A stretch of DNA of 64,000 bases from CALODP01 sp942492055 (GCA_942492055.1 CALODP010000015.1:1-64000); one strand, 5' to 3'. Counted from the stretch's first letter, positions 54,030-63,603 are shown. A program made the numbers and translations. The notes: generated by a model not told the origin, from the sequence alone.

Positions 54030-54078
54030 AACTTTTTCTAGGAACAAAACGGACTCATCCTCTTTATCATCAATGTCT

Positions 54079-54097
54079 TTAGCATTTTTTATGCTAA
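54079..54097. other. Inverted repeat upstream of htpG
   Basis: TTAGCAT (54079-54085) and ATGCTAA (54091-54097) with a 5-T loop, 45 bases before the htpG ATG. It could be a transcript-end hairpin of the preceding operon or a heat-shock operator; it does not match the CIRCE sequence. Confidence 0.35.
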
Positions 54098-54141
54098 TAC
54101 AATATCTTTGTGATGAATAATATCAAATATATGGAGGAATT

Positions 54142-56040
54142 ATGTCCGGAAAAACCTATGAATTTAAGGCTGAAATCAAACAGCTACTGAATATTCTCGT
54201 ACATTCCTTGTACACCAATCGTGAAATCTTTGTACGTGAGTTAATTTCCAATGCTTCCGATGCTTTGGATAAGTTGCGTTTCGAGTCAACACGAGGTTCG
54301 GAAATTTATCAAAACGGTATTACTCAAGAAATTTGTATCTCTTTTGATGAAGAGAAAAAACTTCTTACAATTACTGATACCGGTATTGGTATGACTGAAG
54401 AGGAAGTTGTTAAGAATATTGGGACTATTGCAAAATCGGGTTCGGCTGATTTTATCAAGCAACTTTCGGAAAATAAGGAAGCAGCCAATAATATAATTGG
54501 TAAGTTCGGTGTTGGTTTCTATTCCGTTTTTATGGTTGCTGAAAAAGTTGAGCTAACAACAAAATCATTTAACCCTGAAGCCGAGCCGGTAAAATGGATT
54601 TCCGACGGATTAGGTAGTTACGAGCTTTCTAAACCGGATGGGGATATTCCACGAGGGACTAAGATAGAAATATTCCTTAAGGAAGAAGCAAAAGAGTTCG
54701 CCGAAAAATACCGTTTGGAGCAAATCATCAAGCGCCATTCCAATTTTATTTCGTTCCCAATCAAATTAGGGGATGAGCAGCTCAATACTCTAAAGGCAAT
54801 TTGGAGAGAACCTAAGTCTTCCGTTACGAAAGAAGAGTACAATGAGTTTTACAAGTATCTTTCGTACGATACCGAAGAACCATTCGAAATTATTCATAAG
54901 TCAGTTGACGCCCCTATTCAATTTAACTCTCTTCTCTTTATCCCGGAAAAAGCAAATGATATGCTGTTCTACAATCGGGAAGATTACGGACTCGATTTGT
55001 ATGTGAGAAGAGTTTTAATCCAGCATAAAAACAAAGACCTATTACCCGAGTATTTGAGCTTTGTGCGTGGTGTTGTTGACTCGGAAGATTTACCTCTGAA
55101 TATCTCCAGAGAAACATTACAGGAAAATCTTGTATTCAATAAAATTTCCAATAGCGTTACTTCTCAAGTTCTTTCAACTTTGTCGAAAATTGCCAAAGAC
55201 GATGTTGAACGATACAATCGTTTCTGGAAAGAGCATGCCAAGATTTTTAGGATGGGATATAACGATTTTGCTAATCATGAAAAATTTGCGGAATTATATC
55301 GATTCAATACTTCGAAATTGGACAACGAAGAAGCGCTTTGTTCGTTTGCCGATTATGTCGAACGAATAAAAGAAGAGCAGAAGGAAATTTATTACTTAAC
55401 CGGTAATAGTCGTGCGGCTTTGGAAATCGATCCGCATTTGGAAATTTTTAAGAAGAAAGGGATAGAAGTTGTCTACTTGCTTGATCCTGCTGATGAATTC
55501 GTAATGAGTTCGATAAGAAAGTATAAAGATTTCGATTTGGTTTCTGTTGATCAGGCCGACTTGAAGAAATTGGAAAATTTCGATTCTATCGAAACGAAAG
55601 AAGAAGAGAAAGCAGAAGAATTATCCAAGGATGATGAGCTTCATTTTTCAAGCTTACTTTCAAAAATGAAAGAGGTTCTGGGGGATAGAGTAACAGAAGT
55701 AAAAATATCGGAAAGATTATCCGACAGCCCGGCATGTTTGGTGAATCCTGACAATAGCATTTCATCTTCGATGCAAAAGATAATGCAGATGGTCAATAAA
55801 GACGAATCGATTCCAAAGAAAATAATGGAAATCAATAAAGACCATAAGCTAATCAGAAATTTATTAAAAGCCTTCAAGGCTGATAGTAATGACGCTTATG
55901 TATCCAAAGTTGTTGAGCAGCTATTCGAATCTTCGCTTTTATTAGAGGGATATTTATCTGATCCGCATAAATTGGTAAGCAGAATAAATGCTATGTTGGA
56001 AGAATCAAGTGAGTGGTATACGACAATCAAGAAACTTTAA
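54142..56040 (+). CDS. htpG: Hsp90-family chaperone HtpG
   Basis: A 632-residue ATP-dependent chaperone. The GHKL ATPase domain (about 1-215) shows YTNREIFVRELISNASDALD, DTGIGMTEEEVVKNIGTIAK and GKFGVGFYSVFMVAEKVELT; the middle domain includes YVRRVLIQHKNKDLLPEYLS with the client-contact RGVVDSEDLPLNISRE segment; the C-terminal dimer domain follows. The ATG at 54142 has GGAGG at 54131-ish and is clearly the start. Single gene between hairpins. Confidence 0.97.
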   Translation: MSGKTYEFKAEIKQLLNILVHSLYTNREIFVRELISNASDALDKLRFESTRGSEIYQNGITQEICISFDEEKKLLTITDTGIGMTEEEVVKNIGTIAKSGSADFIKQLSENKEAANNIIGKFGVGFYSVFMVAEKVELTTKSFNPEAEPVKWISDGLGSYELSKPDGDIPRGTKIEIFLKEEAKEFAEKYRLEQIIKRHSNFISFPIKLGDEQLNTLKAIWREPKSSVTKEEYNEFYKYLSYDTEEPFEIIHKSVDAPIQFNSLLFIPEKANDMLFYNREDYGLDLYVRRVLIQHKNKDLLPEYLSFVRGVVDSEDLPLNISRETLQENLVFNKISNSVTSQVLSTLSKIAKDDVERYNRFWKEHAKIFRMGYNDFANHEKFAELYRFNTSKLDNEEALCSFADYVERIKEEQKEIYYLTGNSRAALEIDPHLEIFKKKGIEVVYLLDPADEFVMSSIRKYKDFDLVSVDQADLKKLENFDSIETKEEEKAEELSKDDELHFSSLLSKMKEVLGDRVTEVKISERLSDSPACLVNPDNSISSSMQKIMQMVNKDESIPKKIMEINKDHKLIRNLLKAFKADSNDAYVSKVVEQLFESSLLLEGYLSDPHKLVSRINAMLEESSEWYTTIKKL

Positions 56041-56072
56041 GCTTGATTATTAACACGATTTTTTTAACTATA

Positions 56073-56109
56073 AGCTTCCGAAAAATAATTTTTCGGGAGC
56101 TTTTTTTTT
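56073..56109 (+). terminator. Rho-independent terminator
   Basis: AGCTTCCGAAAAA (56073-56085) pairs with TTTTTCGGGAGCT (56089-56101, one G-U pair) and a T run follows to 56109. It ends htpG. Confidence 0.9.
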
Positions 56110-56132
56110 GATTAACTGGGATTATTGAATTT

Positions 56133-57404
56133 ATGGATACCGGAATATTTACTTCAAGTCCGTTTTTGAATCTTTTCGGAAAGCTTGCCGTGGCTGCTCT
56201 TATCGGAATGCTGATTGGTATGGAAAGAGAAAGTCGCTCGAAAAAAGGAGAAAAAACATTCGGGGGAATTCGTACTTTTCCATTGATTGCCATTCTTGGT
56301 TTCGTAGCTGCATTGGTTGCTGATCAAATCGGGCCTTCCATTTATATTGCTTTCTTTACAATATTCGGGGTTTTGGTTGGAATCTCCTATTTCTTTGCCG
56401 CTAAGAAAGGAGAATTCGGCGCAACTACCGAAATTTCGTTTCTGATTATATTTTCGATCGGGTCACTGGTCTATCTCGGATATATAATTCTTTCAGCCGC
56501 AATTGCGGTAATAATGGGAATATTCCTGGCTTTCAAAACAGAGTTCAGATCTCTGGTAGGAAAGATTGAACAAGAGGATATTTACGCAACGATAAAGTTT
56601 GCCATTTTAACGATAATAATACTACCATTGCTACCGAATGAAGCATTCGGTCCTTTCAACGCCTTTAATTTGAAAAAAATATGGCTGATGGTTATTCTAA
56701 TTGCGGGAGTTAGTTTTGTCGGATTTTTCTTGTTTAAGATTATCGGAACTAAAAGAGGAATTCAATTAATTTCACTGCTTGGTGGAATTGCCTCAAGTAC
56801 TGCTCTTACTCTTTCATTTACAGAACGAAGTAAAGAGGTGGAACCCTTATCTAGAAATTTCGCCGCCGGAATTGTGATGGCTTCTTCCATAATGTTTCCA
56901 AGGGTTTTGTTGATTATCCTTCTTCTTAGTCCTGCAATAGCTAAGGAATTATTGATTCCGTTTTCAATTTTTACAGTAGTTGGAATAACATCAAGTTTGT
57001 TGTTATGGAGAAAAAGCGAATCTCCTTCCTTTAATGAAATTCAATTAACAAACCCATTCAAAGTGATGTTTGCGTTGAAATTCGGGTTAGTTTTTGCGAT
57101 AGTTCTTTTGATTTCCAACGCGGCTAATTTTTATTTCGGGGATCAAGGTGTCTATATTTCCAGCTTCTTTTCAGGGTTCGCAGATGTTGACGCGATTGCA
57201 TTAACAATAGCTGATTTGTACGAAAAGTCGTTAGCCCTTAATGTTGCGGTCATGTCTGTAATTATTGGTTGCGGTGCTAATTCATTGGTTAAGCTGGGTG
57301 TTACTCTTATTTTCGGAGCAAAAGAGTTGAAGAAATATTCCTTCATGGGATTTTCTACGATCATCGCTTCGATAGCCATTTATCTAATTGCGGTTACAAT
57401 ATAG
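56133..57404 (+). CDS. MgtC/SapB-like membrane protein with DUF4010 domain
   Basis: A 423-residue polytopic membrane protein. The N-terminal part has the MgtC signature AALIGMLIGMERESRSKKGE and GGIRTFPLIAILGF; the rest (about 145-423) is a DUF4010 domain with several helices (SLLGGIASSTALTLSFTERS, GFADVDAIALTIADLYEKS). Role is uncertain; proteins of this kind are linked to ion or envelope homeostasis. Its 3' end overlaps the end of the convergent nuclease gene by 11 bases. Confidence 0.85.
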   Translation: MDTGIFTSSPFLNLFGKLAVAALIGMLIGMERESRSKKGEKTFGGIRTFPLIAILGFVAALVADQIGPSIYIAFFTIFGVLVGISYFFAAKKGEFGATTEISFLIIFSIGSLVYLGYIILSAAIAVIMGIFLAFKTEFRSLVGKIEQEDIYATIKFAILTIIILPLLPNEAFGPFNAFNLKKIWLMVILIAGVSFVGFFLFKIIGTKRGIQLISLLGGIASSTALTLSFTERSKEVEPLSRNFAAGIVMASSIMFPRVLLIILLLSPAIAKELLIPFSIFTVVGITSSLLLWRKSESPSFNEIQLTNPFKVMFALKFGLVFAIVLLISNAANFYFGDQGVYISSFFSGFADVDAIALTIADLYEKSLALNVAVMSVIIGCGANSLVKLGVTLIFGAKELKKYSFMGFSTIIASIAIYLIAVTI

Positions 57405-59055
57405 TCAAAGAGGCAGCCGAGAGTAATGCTTCTCTTGTTCTGTAATCTTTCAAATAGAAAGTTTTGATTTGTGTGCGATTTTTTACTAGCCAGCCGAGTG
57501 ATATTTTTAGGCGCTCGAGATCTTTATCTGTAAGCTCTTTGTTGAGTTGCTCGCTACCCGAGTAATAATCCTCAAGGGCTTGCATGAAGAGATCATTTTC
57601 ATCAAGCGGAAAATCTTTAATGATAAGCTTACCATCTTTAAGAAGAAGAAAATCGTTATCGTAAGCTGCTTGTATAACTACAAGAACATTAGCTTTGTTG
57701 ACCGGTTCGGAAAGTATTGATGAGCGATTGATTTGATTCAAAACCATATTGATGACATTTCTTATTTCTGCAGCGGCTTCATACTTTTTTTCATCCGATA
57801 GCTTTTTCATTTTCCCAATCAATCTATCTACGGCATGCTGATTATTTCCTTCGAGAAAGTCGTAAGCTTTTCTAAGCTCTATTTCGTATTCTTCTTTAAC
57901 CTCTTCCTCAGTGCAAGGAGCCAGACACCTTTTTATATCATTTAAGTAACAGAGTCTCTTTTTCGCAAACTCTTTATCTTTACATTCTCGCAGAGCAAAT
58001 GTTTTGTTTGCAATCTCAATCAAGGTTTTTGCGGTTTCTCTTCCGTTGTAAGGACCGAAATAATCATTCCCGTCAAAATCAAATTTGGTTGATACAGATA
58101 AATCGGGATAATCATGTGTTGTTCTTGATTTGATAAAATTGGCTCTCGAATATTTTTTCAGAAGAGTGTTAAAAGGAGGATTGTGTTTTTTTATTAATTC
58201 TGCTTCCGCTAGTAAAGCAGTAAGTTCACTCTTTGTTTCAACAATACCTAGACGTGACGAATCCTTAACAATTTTGCGTGCTTTGGAAACAGAGTTCCCT
58301 CTGAAATAACTATTAATTCTTTTGCGAAGATCTTTTGCCTTTCCTATATACTCGATATTCTCTTTATCGTCTTTGAAGAAATAAACTCCGGGAAGAGATG
58401 GAACTTTCGCAATATCTTCCGCAAGTTTTTTTTTCAGATGTTTGAATTGATATGTGGAAGAAGATGTTCCTTGAAAGTTCAGTAAATCGGATGCTGTTTT
58501 GGCTGCATAGTTCTCTTGTAGTTCTCGCATCATCTTCATTAGAAGTTTTGCGGTTACAGTCGAATCTCCCAAAGCCCGGTGTACATTTTTATGTCGTATT
58601 CGAAAATGCTTTGTGAGATTTCCCAAAGATTTGCTCGGCAAAGAAGGATATAATTTACGCGCCATCTTTAATGTACAAAGAGTCGGATTCGAAGGGATGA
58701 TATGATTCGCCAGTAAGTATTCGCTTTTCAAAAAAGCATAGTCGAATGGCATATTGTGTGCAACTAAAACAGTGTCTTTGATGAAGAAATTTATTTCATC
58801 TATGATTTCTTCGAAGGTTGGCGCTCCATAAACATCGTCATTGGTAATTCCGGTTAGGTTTGTAATGAAATAAGGAATATGTAATCCCGAGTCGAGAAAT
58901 GACTGATATGTGTCGGTTATTTGGTAATTCTTAACTTTAACCAGACCTATTTCAATCGCGCGAGCTGATTTAGCAGCGGTTCCTGTTGTCTCAAAGTCGA
59001 GAACACAAAATTCAACTTCCTCAATCGGTAATTCTTCTATTTCCAAATTTCTCAT
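57394..59055 (-). CDS. DnaQ-type exonuclease fused to a UvrC-like GIY-YIG nuclease
   Basis: A 553-residue fusion. Residues about 12-180 are a DEDDh 3'-5' exonuclease (EFCVLDFETTGTAAKSARAI with the Asp-Glu of Exo I, AHNMPFDYAFLKSE of Exo II, HRALGDSTVTAKLLMKMM of Exo III). Residues about 215-300 are a GIY-YIG domain (LPGVYFFKDDKENIEYIGKA), followed by a zinc-like Cys region (CKDKEFAKKRLCYLNDIKRC) and a UVR-like segment (KKYEAAAEIRNVI). The UvrC RNase H-like and helix-hairpin-helix parts are absent, so it resembles Cho-type nucleases with a DnaQ head. Role in DNA repair is likely; the separate uvrC at 1592 shows it is not the main UvrC. Confidence 0.9.
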   Translation of the reverse strand: MRNLEIEELPIEEVEFCVLDFETTGTAAKSARAIEIGLVKVKNYQITDTYQSFLDSGLHIPYFITNLTGITNDDVYGAPTFEEIIDEINFFIKDTVLVAHNMPFDYAFLKSEYLLANHIIPSNPTLCTLKMARKLYPSLPSKSLGNLTKHFRIRHKNVHRALGDSTVTAKLLMKMMRELQENYAAKTASDLLNFQGTSSSTYQFKHLKKKLAEDIAKVPSLPGVYFFKDDKENIEYIGKAKDLRKRINSYFRGNSVSKARKIVKDSSRLGIVETKSELTALLAEAELIKKHNPPFNTLLKKYSRANFIKSRTTHDYPDLSVSTKFDFDGNDYFGPYNGRETAKTLIEIANKTFALRECKDKEFAKKRLCYLNDIKRCLAPCTEEEVKEEYEIELRKAYDFLEGNNQHAVDRLIGKMKKLSDEKKYEAAAEIRNVINMVLNQINRSSILSEPVNKANVLVVIQAAYDNDFLLLKDGKLIIKDFPLDENDLFMQALEDYYSGSEQLNKELTDKDLERLKISLGWLVKNRTQIKTFYLKDYRTREALLSAASLTIL

Positions 59056-59200
59056 TAATTATCCTTCAAAATACTGCAGCAAAGATAAAAAATTAATTTA
59101 GTTTAGACTATATTCGTATGTTCGATTTTTGAGAAGATGTGATAAAGGTTTATTATTCACGATTATTTCGATATATTTTAGTTTCAAAAAATGGAGAAGT

Positions 59201-59998
59201 ATGTTAGTTAATATTCTATTTATAGGCGATATTGTCGGTAAACCCGGTATGGATATGGTGCAAACTTGGTTGCCAAGTTTGAAGAATAAATACAAGGCTG
59301 ATCTTGTAATAGCAAATGCTGAAAACTCGAATGACGGTAAAGGTTTTACTTATAAAGAAGGGAAGATACTTTTTGACTTGGGGGTTGATGTTGTAACCGG
59401 AGGGAATCATGTCTGGGACAAGCACCAATCACAAGAATATTTAAAGACTGAAAGTCGTTCCTTGCGTCCTTTGAATTACCCTAAAGGGACTTACGGAAAA
59501 GGTTACTTTATTGCCGATACACCGAAAGGAAAAGTTGGTGTTATTAATCTTCAGGGCAGGGCGTTTATGGCTCCGATTGATTGTCCTTTCAGAGCTACGG
59601 ATTGGGTGCTACCGAAAATTCAACCCGAAGCAAAAATGATTGTTGTTGATTTCCACGCTGAGGCTACTGCCGAAAAAATTGCTTATAGCTATTATGTTGA
59701 TGGAAAAATATCTTTGGTTATAGGAACACATACCCATATTCAGACTGCTGATGAGAAGATATTACCGAATGGTACCGGCTTTATTAGTGACGCCGGTATG
59801 ACCGGGCCTTATGATTCTGTAATCGGGATGAAAACAGAAGCTGCGATAAACAGATTTTTATATCAGACACCACAGAAATATCAAACAGCTGTGGATGATG
59901 TTCATCTTTGCGGAGTGTTCGCAAAAATTGATTCCGAAACCGGAAAGACTGTTGAGATTGAAAGAATACTATTACCGGAATTCGACCGAAAAAAATAG
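59201..59998 (+). CDS. YmdB-type metallophosphoesterase
   Basis: A 265-residue calcineurin-like phosphoesterase of the TIGR00282 (YmdB) group. The start NILFIGDIVGKPGMDMVQTW has the first Asp; VIANAENSNDGKGFTYKEGK and VVTGGNHVWDKHQSQEYL have the Asn-His pair; VGTHTHIQTADEKIL has the final histidines. YmdB of Bacillus hydrolyses 2',3'-cAMP; function here is inferred. I chose the ATG at 59201 (GGAG at 59193) over an in-frame ATG at 59129. Divergent to the fusion nuclease gene. Confidence 0.9.
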   Translation: MLVNILFIGDIVGKPGMDMVQTWLPSLKNKYKADLVIANAENSNDGKGFTYKEGKILFDLGVDVVTGGNHVWDKHQSQEYLKTESRSLRPLNYPKGTYGKGYFIADTPKGKVGVINLQGRAFMAPIDCPFRATDWVLPKIQPEAKMIVVDFHAEATAEKIAYSYYVDGKISLVIGTHTHIQTADEKILPNGTGFISDAGMTGPYDSVIGMKTEAAINRFLYQTPQKYQTAVDDVHLCGVFAKIDSETGKTVEIERILLPEFDRKK

Positions 59999-60007
59999 AT
60001 AAATATC

Positions 60008-61009
60008 ATGGTGAAGTTTCCTTTACCAAGAATTGACAAAGACAAGAAATTATGTGAGCTTCTACTTGAGTATTGCCGCTTAAGAGAAGGTGAAGTATGG
60101 CATGACCCTGAAGGAAAGCACAAAGTCGGATGCTTGGATGTTGCTGACACAGAAAAAATATCCGAATTAGTATCCGATGCTATTCCGACGATTGCTATTC
60201 ACGACCCGCCTTACAATCTTGTGGCCTTCGAGCAAAGAAGTGTTGAGGAATTTACTGATTGGTCTGAGAAATGGATTAAACTGACTCATGACTTACTTGC
60301 GGATAATGCTTCTTTATACATTTGGTTAGGAGCCGATCAAAATAGTCAGTTTGAGCCGTTCGGTGAATTTCTGATTATGATGAAGGAATCCGGTTTCCGA
60401 TCCAAAAGCTATATTACGATGCGAAACCAAAGGGGATACGGTTCTCAAAAAAACTGGATGGCAATTCGTCAGGAATTGCTATACTATGTTAAGGGGAAAC
60501 CATTTTTCGATCCGGCAAAAGTATACACCGATATTCCCAAGGTAGTAAGAGGATATTACAAAGATATTAGCGGAAAGAAAACGGAGAATTTCGAGAGGAG
60601 TAAATCCGCCCACATTAGAGCCGGAAACGTTTGGATTGATATTCAACAAGTTTTCTATTTGCTTGAGGAAAATATAAATGGTTGTTTTGCCCAAAAACCA
60701 TTGAAAGCAATCGAAAGAATATTGGAAGTTTCTAGTAAGCCAGAAGATTGTGTTTTGGATTTTTTCGCTCATTCAGGAACAACTTTATTGGCAGCGGAAA
60801 AATTAAAAAGAAAGTGTTACACTTTTGATATAAATCCGGTATTTTGCGAAATATCGATTCGTAGAATTGAGAAATATCGAAATTTCGGAGAAACAGGTTG
60901 GCAAAACTCAAATCCGTTTGCCGAAGAAATTTTGAGAAATAAAGAACTACTTACTTATTTGAAAGAGAAGTACAACATAACACCGCCTGAAGAAATGAAA
61001 TTAAAATAA
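60008..61009 (+). CDS. DNA methyltransferase (beta-type, N4/N6-type), no nuclease partner
   Basis: A 333-residue methyltransferase. Motif IV DPPYNL lies early (about residue 63) and the AdoMet motif I DFFAHSGTTLLAAEKLKRKC follows near the C-terminus (about 253-273), the order of beta-class enzymes. The target-recognition region lies between (about 95-245; MRNQRGYGSQKNWMAIRQEL). No restriction endonuclease gene is adjacent; neighbours are ymdB and folD, so it may be a solitary methylase with a housekeeping or epigenetic role. Start ATG at 60008. The target sequence cannot be read. Confidence 0.88.
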   Translation: MVKFPLPRIDKDKKLCELLLEYCRLREGEVWHDPEGKHKVGCLDVADTEKISELVSDAIPTIAIHDPPYNLVAFEQRSVEEFTDWSEKWIKLTHDLLADNASLYIWLGADQNSQFEPFGEFLIMMKESGFRSKSYITMRNQRGYGSQKNWMAIRQELLYYVKGKPFFDPAKVYTDIPKVVRGYYKDISGKKTENFERSKSAHIRAGNVWIDIQQVFYLLEENINGCFAQKPLKAIERILEVSSKPEDCVLDFFAHSGTTLLAAEKLKRKCYTFDINPVFCEISIRRIEKYRNFGETGWQNSNPFAEEILRNKELLTYLKEKYNITPPEEMKLK

Positions 61010-61022
61010 AGGTAAAGCTAAA

Positions 61023-61901
61023 ATGGAAATTATTGACGGTAAAAAAGTAGCCGCGGAAATAAGAGCCGAACTAAAAGAAAATATTGACGTACTAATTGCG
61101 GAAGGGAAAAAGGTACCGGGACTAGTTACTATTCTGGTAGGGGATAATCCAGCGTCGCATGTTTACGTAAGCATGAAAGGAAAGGCTTGTAAAAAGCTGG
61201 GGATGAATTCAAAAACCGATATTCTCAGCGAAGATACAACAGAGGAAGAGTTGTTGTCATTAATCGAAAGTTATAACGCGAATCCTGATTTTCACGGAAT
61301 CCTTGTGCAATTGCCTTTGCCGAAACATATTGACGAAGATAAAGTGATTGAAGCAATATCACCCAAAAAGGATGTTGACGGTTTTCATCCTATCAGTGTT
61401 GGTAATATGGTGATAGGAAAGGAAGCTTTCCAATCATGTACACCATACGGGATTGTTGAGTTATTGAAAAGATATGATATTGAGACCAAAGGAAAACACG
61501 TTGTTGTTGTTGGTCGAAGTAATATCGTAGGGAAACCGGTTGCCAATATGCTTTTACAAAAGAAAGCCGGAGCAAACGCTATAGTGACAGTCGTTCATTC
61601 GGCTGCCGAAGATATTTCTAATTATACTTTACAAGCGGATATTCTTATTGCCGCGATGGGACGTCCGGGCTTCATCAAGGAAGAGATGGTTAAAGAGGGA
61701 GCTGTAGTAATTGATGTCGGTACTAACAGAGTCGATGATCCTTCCACCGAAAGGGGATACAAAATTGTCGGAGATGTTGACTTCGAAAATGTTTCGAAAA
61801 AAGTTTCTCATATCTCTCCGGTACCTGGCGGAGTTGGTCCTATGACAATAACAATGCTTATGTACAATACTTATCAAGCATATACCAAATTGGAAAACTA
61901 A
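61023..61901 (+). CDS. folD: Bifunctional methylene-THF dehydrogenase/cyclohydrolase FolD
   Basis: A 292-residue one-carbon enzyme. VGDNPASHVYVSMKGKACKK contains the active-site Lys and Tyr region; GILVQLPLPKHIDEDKVIEA, KDVDGFHPISVGNM, and the NADP site VVVGRSNIVGKPVANMLLQK follow, ending with SPVPGGVGPMTITMLMYNT. Length and motifs are standard. It makes 10-formyl-THF for purine and formyl-Met-tRNA synthesis. 13 bases after the methyltransferase gene. Confidence 0.97.
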   Translation: MEIIDGKKVAAEIRAELKENIDVLIAEGKKVPGLVTILVGDNPASHVYVSMKGKACKKLGMNSKTDILSEDTTEEELLSLIESYNANPDFHGILVQLPLPKHIDEDKVIEAISPKKDVDGFHPISVGNMVIGKEAFQSCTPYGIVELLKRYDIETKGKHVVVVGRSNIVGKPVANMLLQKKAGANAIVTVVHSAAEDISNYTLQADILIAAMGRPGFIKEEMVKEGAVVIDVGTNRVDDPSTERGYKIVGDVDFENVSKKVSHISPVPGGVGPMTITMLMYNTYQAYTKLEN

Positions 61902-61915
61902 TTTTCGGGAATAAA

Positions 61916-62785
61916 ATGAGTTCATCTGTTATAGACAAAATAGTTTCACAAGTATTCATAGAAAAAGCTTTGCATAGTTTCTATACTAAGGAAAATACCT
62001 GCCAAGGTTGGGAAAGTAATATTATTGATCAGCCTGAAGCTGTGAAAAAGATTATAAATAATGGCGCAGAGAGAATTGCGGCTGGAATTGGAGTTGGTGG
62101 TAAAATTCAGGACGGTAACCTTAACAGGCTTATTGATCATACAATGTTAAAAGCGGATACTACCGAAGATGAAATCAGAACTTTGTGTGCTGAAGCTAAG
62201 AAATATATATTCGCTTCGGTATGCGTTAATCCATGTTATGTCCCTCTCTGCTATTCTTTGTTGAAAGATACCAAAGTTAAAGTATGCACTGTTATCGGTT
62301 TCCCATTGGGCGCAAACTCAACTGAGATAAAAAGAGCCGAAGCTGAGCAAGCTTTGAAAGAAGGAGCCGAAGAGATTGATATGGTTATCAATGTCGGTCA
62401 GCTCAAGCAAGGAAACAACGAATACGTATTTAACGACATAAATCAAGTTGTATTGGCCGCAAAAAAGAAGAACGCAATTTGCAAAGTAATTATAGAAACC
62501 GCTTTGTTATCGGACGAGGAAAAAGTTAAAGCATGTTTGCTTGCCAAATCCGCAAAGGCCGATTTTGTTAAAACCTCTACCGGATTTAGTACCGGTGGCG
62601 CTACCGCAGGGGATGTTGCTCTGATGAAATACGTTGTAGGAAGTTCGGTTGGAGTTAAAGCCTCCGGTGGAATAAGAACTTTCGAAGACGCTGAGACAAT
62701 GATTGAAAGTGGTGCCGATAGAATAGGGGCAAGTGCCAGTGTTAAGATTGTTACCAAACAAAACGGGGAAGCGAGCGGTTACTAG
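61916..62785 (+). CDS. deoC: Deoxyribose-phosphate aldolase
   Basis: A 289-residue class I aldolase splitting 2-deoxyribose-5-phosphate. The core begins near residue 75 (LIDHTMLKADTTEDEIRTLC), with VIGFPLGANSTEIKRAEAEQ, EIDMVINVGQLKQGN, and the Schiff-base Lys in DFVKTSTGFSTGGAT; VKASGGIRTFEDAETMI ends the barrel. An N-terminal part of about 65 residues is an extension of the usual 220-residue protein; it is helical and unexplained. Overlaps the next gene by one base. Confidence 0.95.
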   Translation: MSSSVIDKIVSQVFIEKALHSFYTKENTCQGWESNIIDQPEAVKKIINNGAERIAAGIGVGGKIQDGNLNRLIDHTMLKADTTEDEIRTLCAEAKKYIFASVCVNPCYVPLCYSLLKDTKVKVCTVIGFPLGANSTEIKRAEAEQALKEGAEEIDMVINVGQLKQGNNEYVFNDINQVVLAAKKKNAICKVIIETALLSDEEKVKACLLAKSAKADFVKTSTGFSTGGATAGDVALMKYVVGSSVGVKASGGIRTFEDAETMIESGADRIGASASVKIVTKQNGEASGY

Positions 62786-63009
62786 TGGTTATAGATTTGG
62801 TCGTTACAAATACGGATGACGGATTTAATTCCGAAATCCCTTCGATACATGGCTGCGAAAGTTGGGCGCACGATGAAGATTCCTCAATTAGTAACAGTAT
62901 AGAGTTGCTTCGGTTTTATATTAATCTTCCCAATGATGTGGAAATCAAAATTGACAAAGCTCGTGTAGAACGAGAAAAAACTATTTACAAATTAGTATTT
63001 GAGAAATAG
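62785..63009 (+). CDS. Small protein, HicB-like strand pattern
   Basis: A 74-residue protein from GTG 62785, sharing one base with the deoC stop. HGCESWAHDEDSSISNSIEL has the spacing of HicB antitoxin and related folds (small beta-sheet plus helix), but no DNA-binding domain and no HicA toxin are adjacent. It could equally be an unrelated housekeeping protein retained with trmH. Confidence is limited. Confidence 0.6.
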   Translation: MVIDLVVTNTDDGFNSEIPSIHGCESWAHDEDSSISNSIELLRFYINLPNDVEIKIDKARVEREKTIYKLVFEK

Positions 63010-63012
63010 AGT

Positions 63013-63603
63013 TTGAGAAAAATTAAAACAGAAAGCAGACTAAATAAAATTACGGCTGCTCTTGAAAAAAGGCAGCCTTCACTTCACGTTGTTCTTGAAA
63101 ATATTCATGATCTTCATAACGTTAGTGCTATCTATAGGACTTGCGACGCGGTTGGAGTTCAGGAGGTTTCCCTTCTGTATAACGTTGAGAAGTCTCCAAC
63201 CATTCACCGTGAATCTTCCGCTTCAGCTAAAAAATGGGTAGACAGTTTACGATTCGATTCCACTAAAGAGTGCTTTGATAATCTTCGGGATAAGGGCTTT
63301 AAGATATACGCAAGTAAGCTGGCACCTGAGGCAAAAAATATGTATGAATTGGATTTTACCGAAAGGGTAGCTATCGTTTTAGGAAATGAACATCGGGGAA
63401 TTTCGGAAGAGGTGGAAGAATTAGCTGACGAGCTGTTTTATATTCCAATGCATGGGATGATACAAAGCCTAAATGTGTCAGTTGCCAACGCGGTTACTCT
63501 TTATGAAGCACAAAGGCAACGTTGGGCCAAAGGAATGTACGACGAAAGTGAATATTCCGCAGACGAATTGAATAATCAAATTGATGATTGGTGTAACAGA
63601 TGA
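63013..63603 (+). CDS. TrmH-family 2'-O-ribose RNA methyltransferase
   Basis: A 196-residue SPOUT methyltransferase. LHVVLENIHDLHNVSAIYRT (motif 1 with Asn and Arg), VAIVLGNEHRGISEEVEELA (motif 2) and IPMHGMIQSLNVSVANAVTL (motif 3, knot and AdoMet site) are all clear. It likely methylates G18 of tRNA, as TrmH. Starts with TTG at 63013 three bases after the previous stop; stop overlaps aroA by four bases. Confidence 0.9.
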   Translation: MRKIKTESRLNKITAALEKRQPSLHVVLENIHDLHNVSAIYRTCDAVGVQEVSLLYNVEKSPTIHRESSASAKKWVDSLRFDSTKECFDNLRDKGFKIYASKLAPEAKNMYELDFTERVAIVLGNEHRGISEEVEELADELFYIPMHGMIQSLNVSVANAVTLYEAQRQRWAKGMYDESEYSADELNNQIDDWCNR

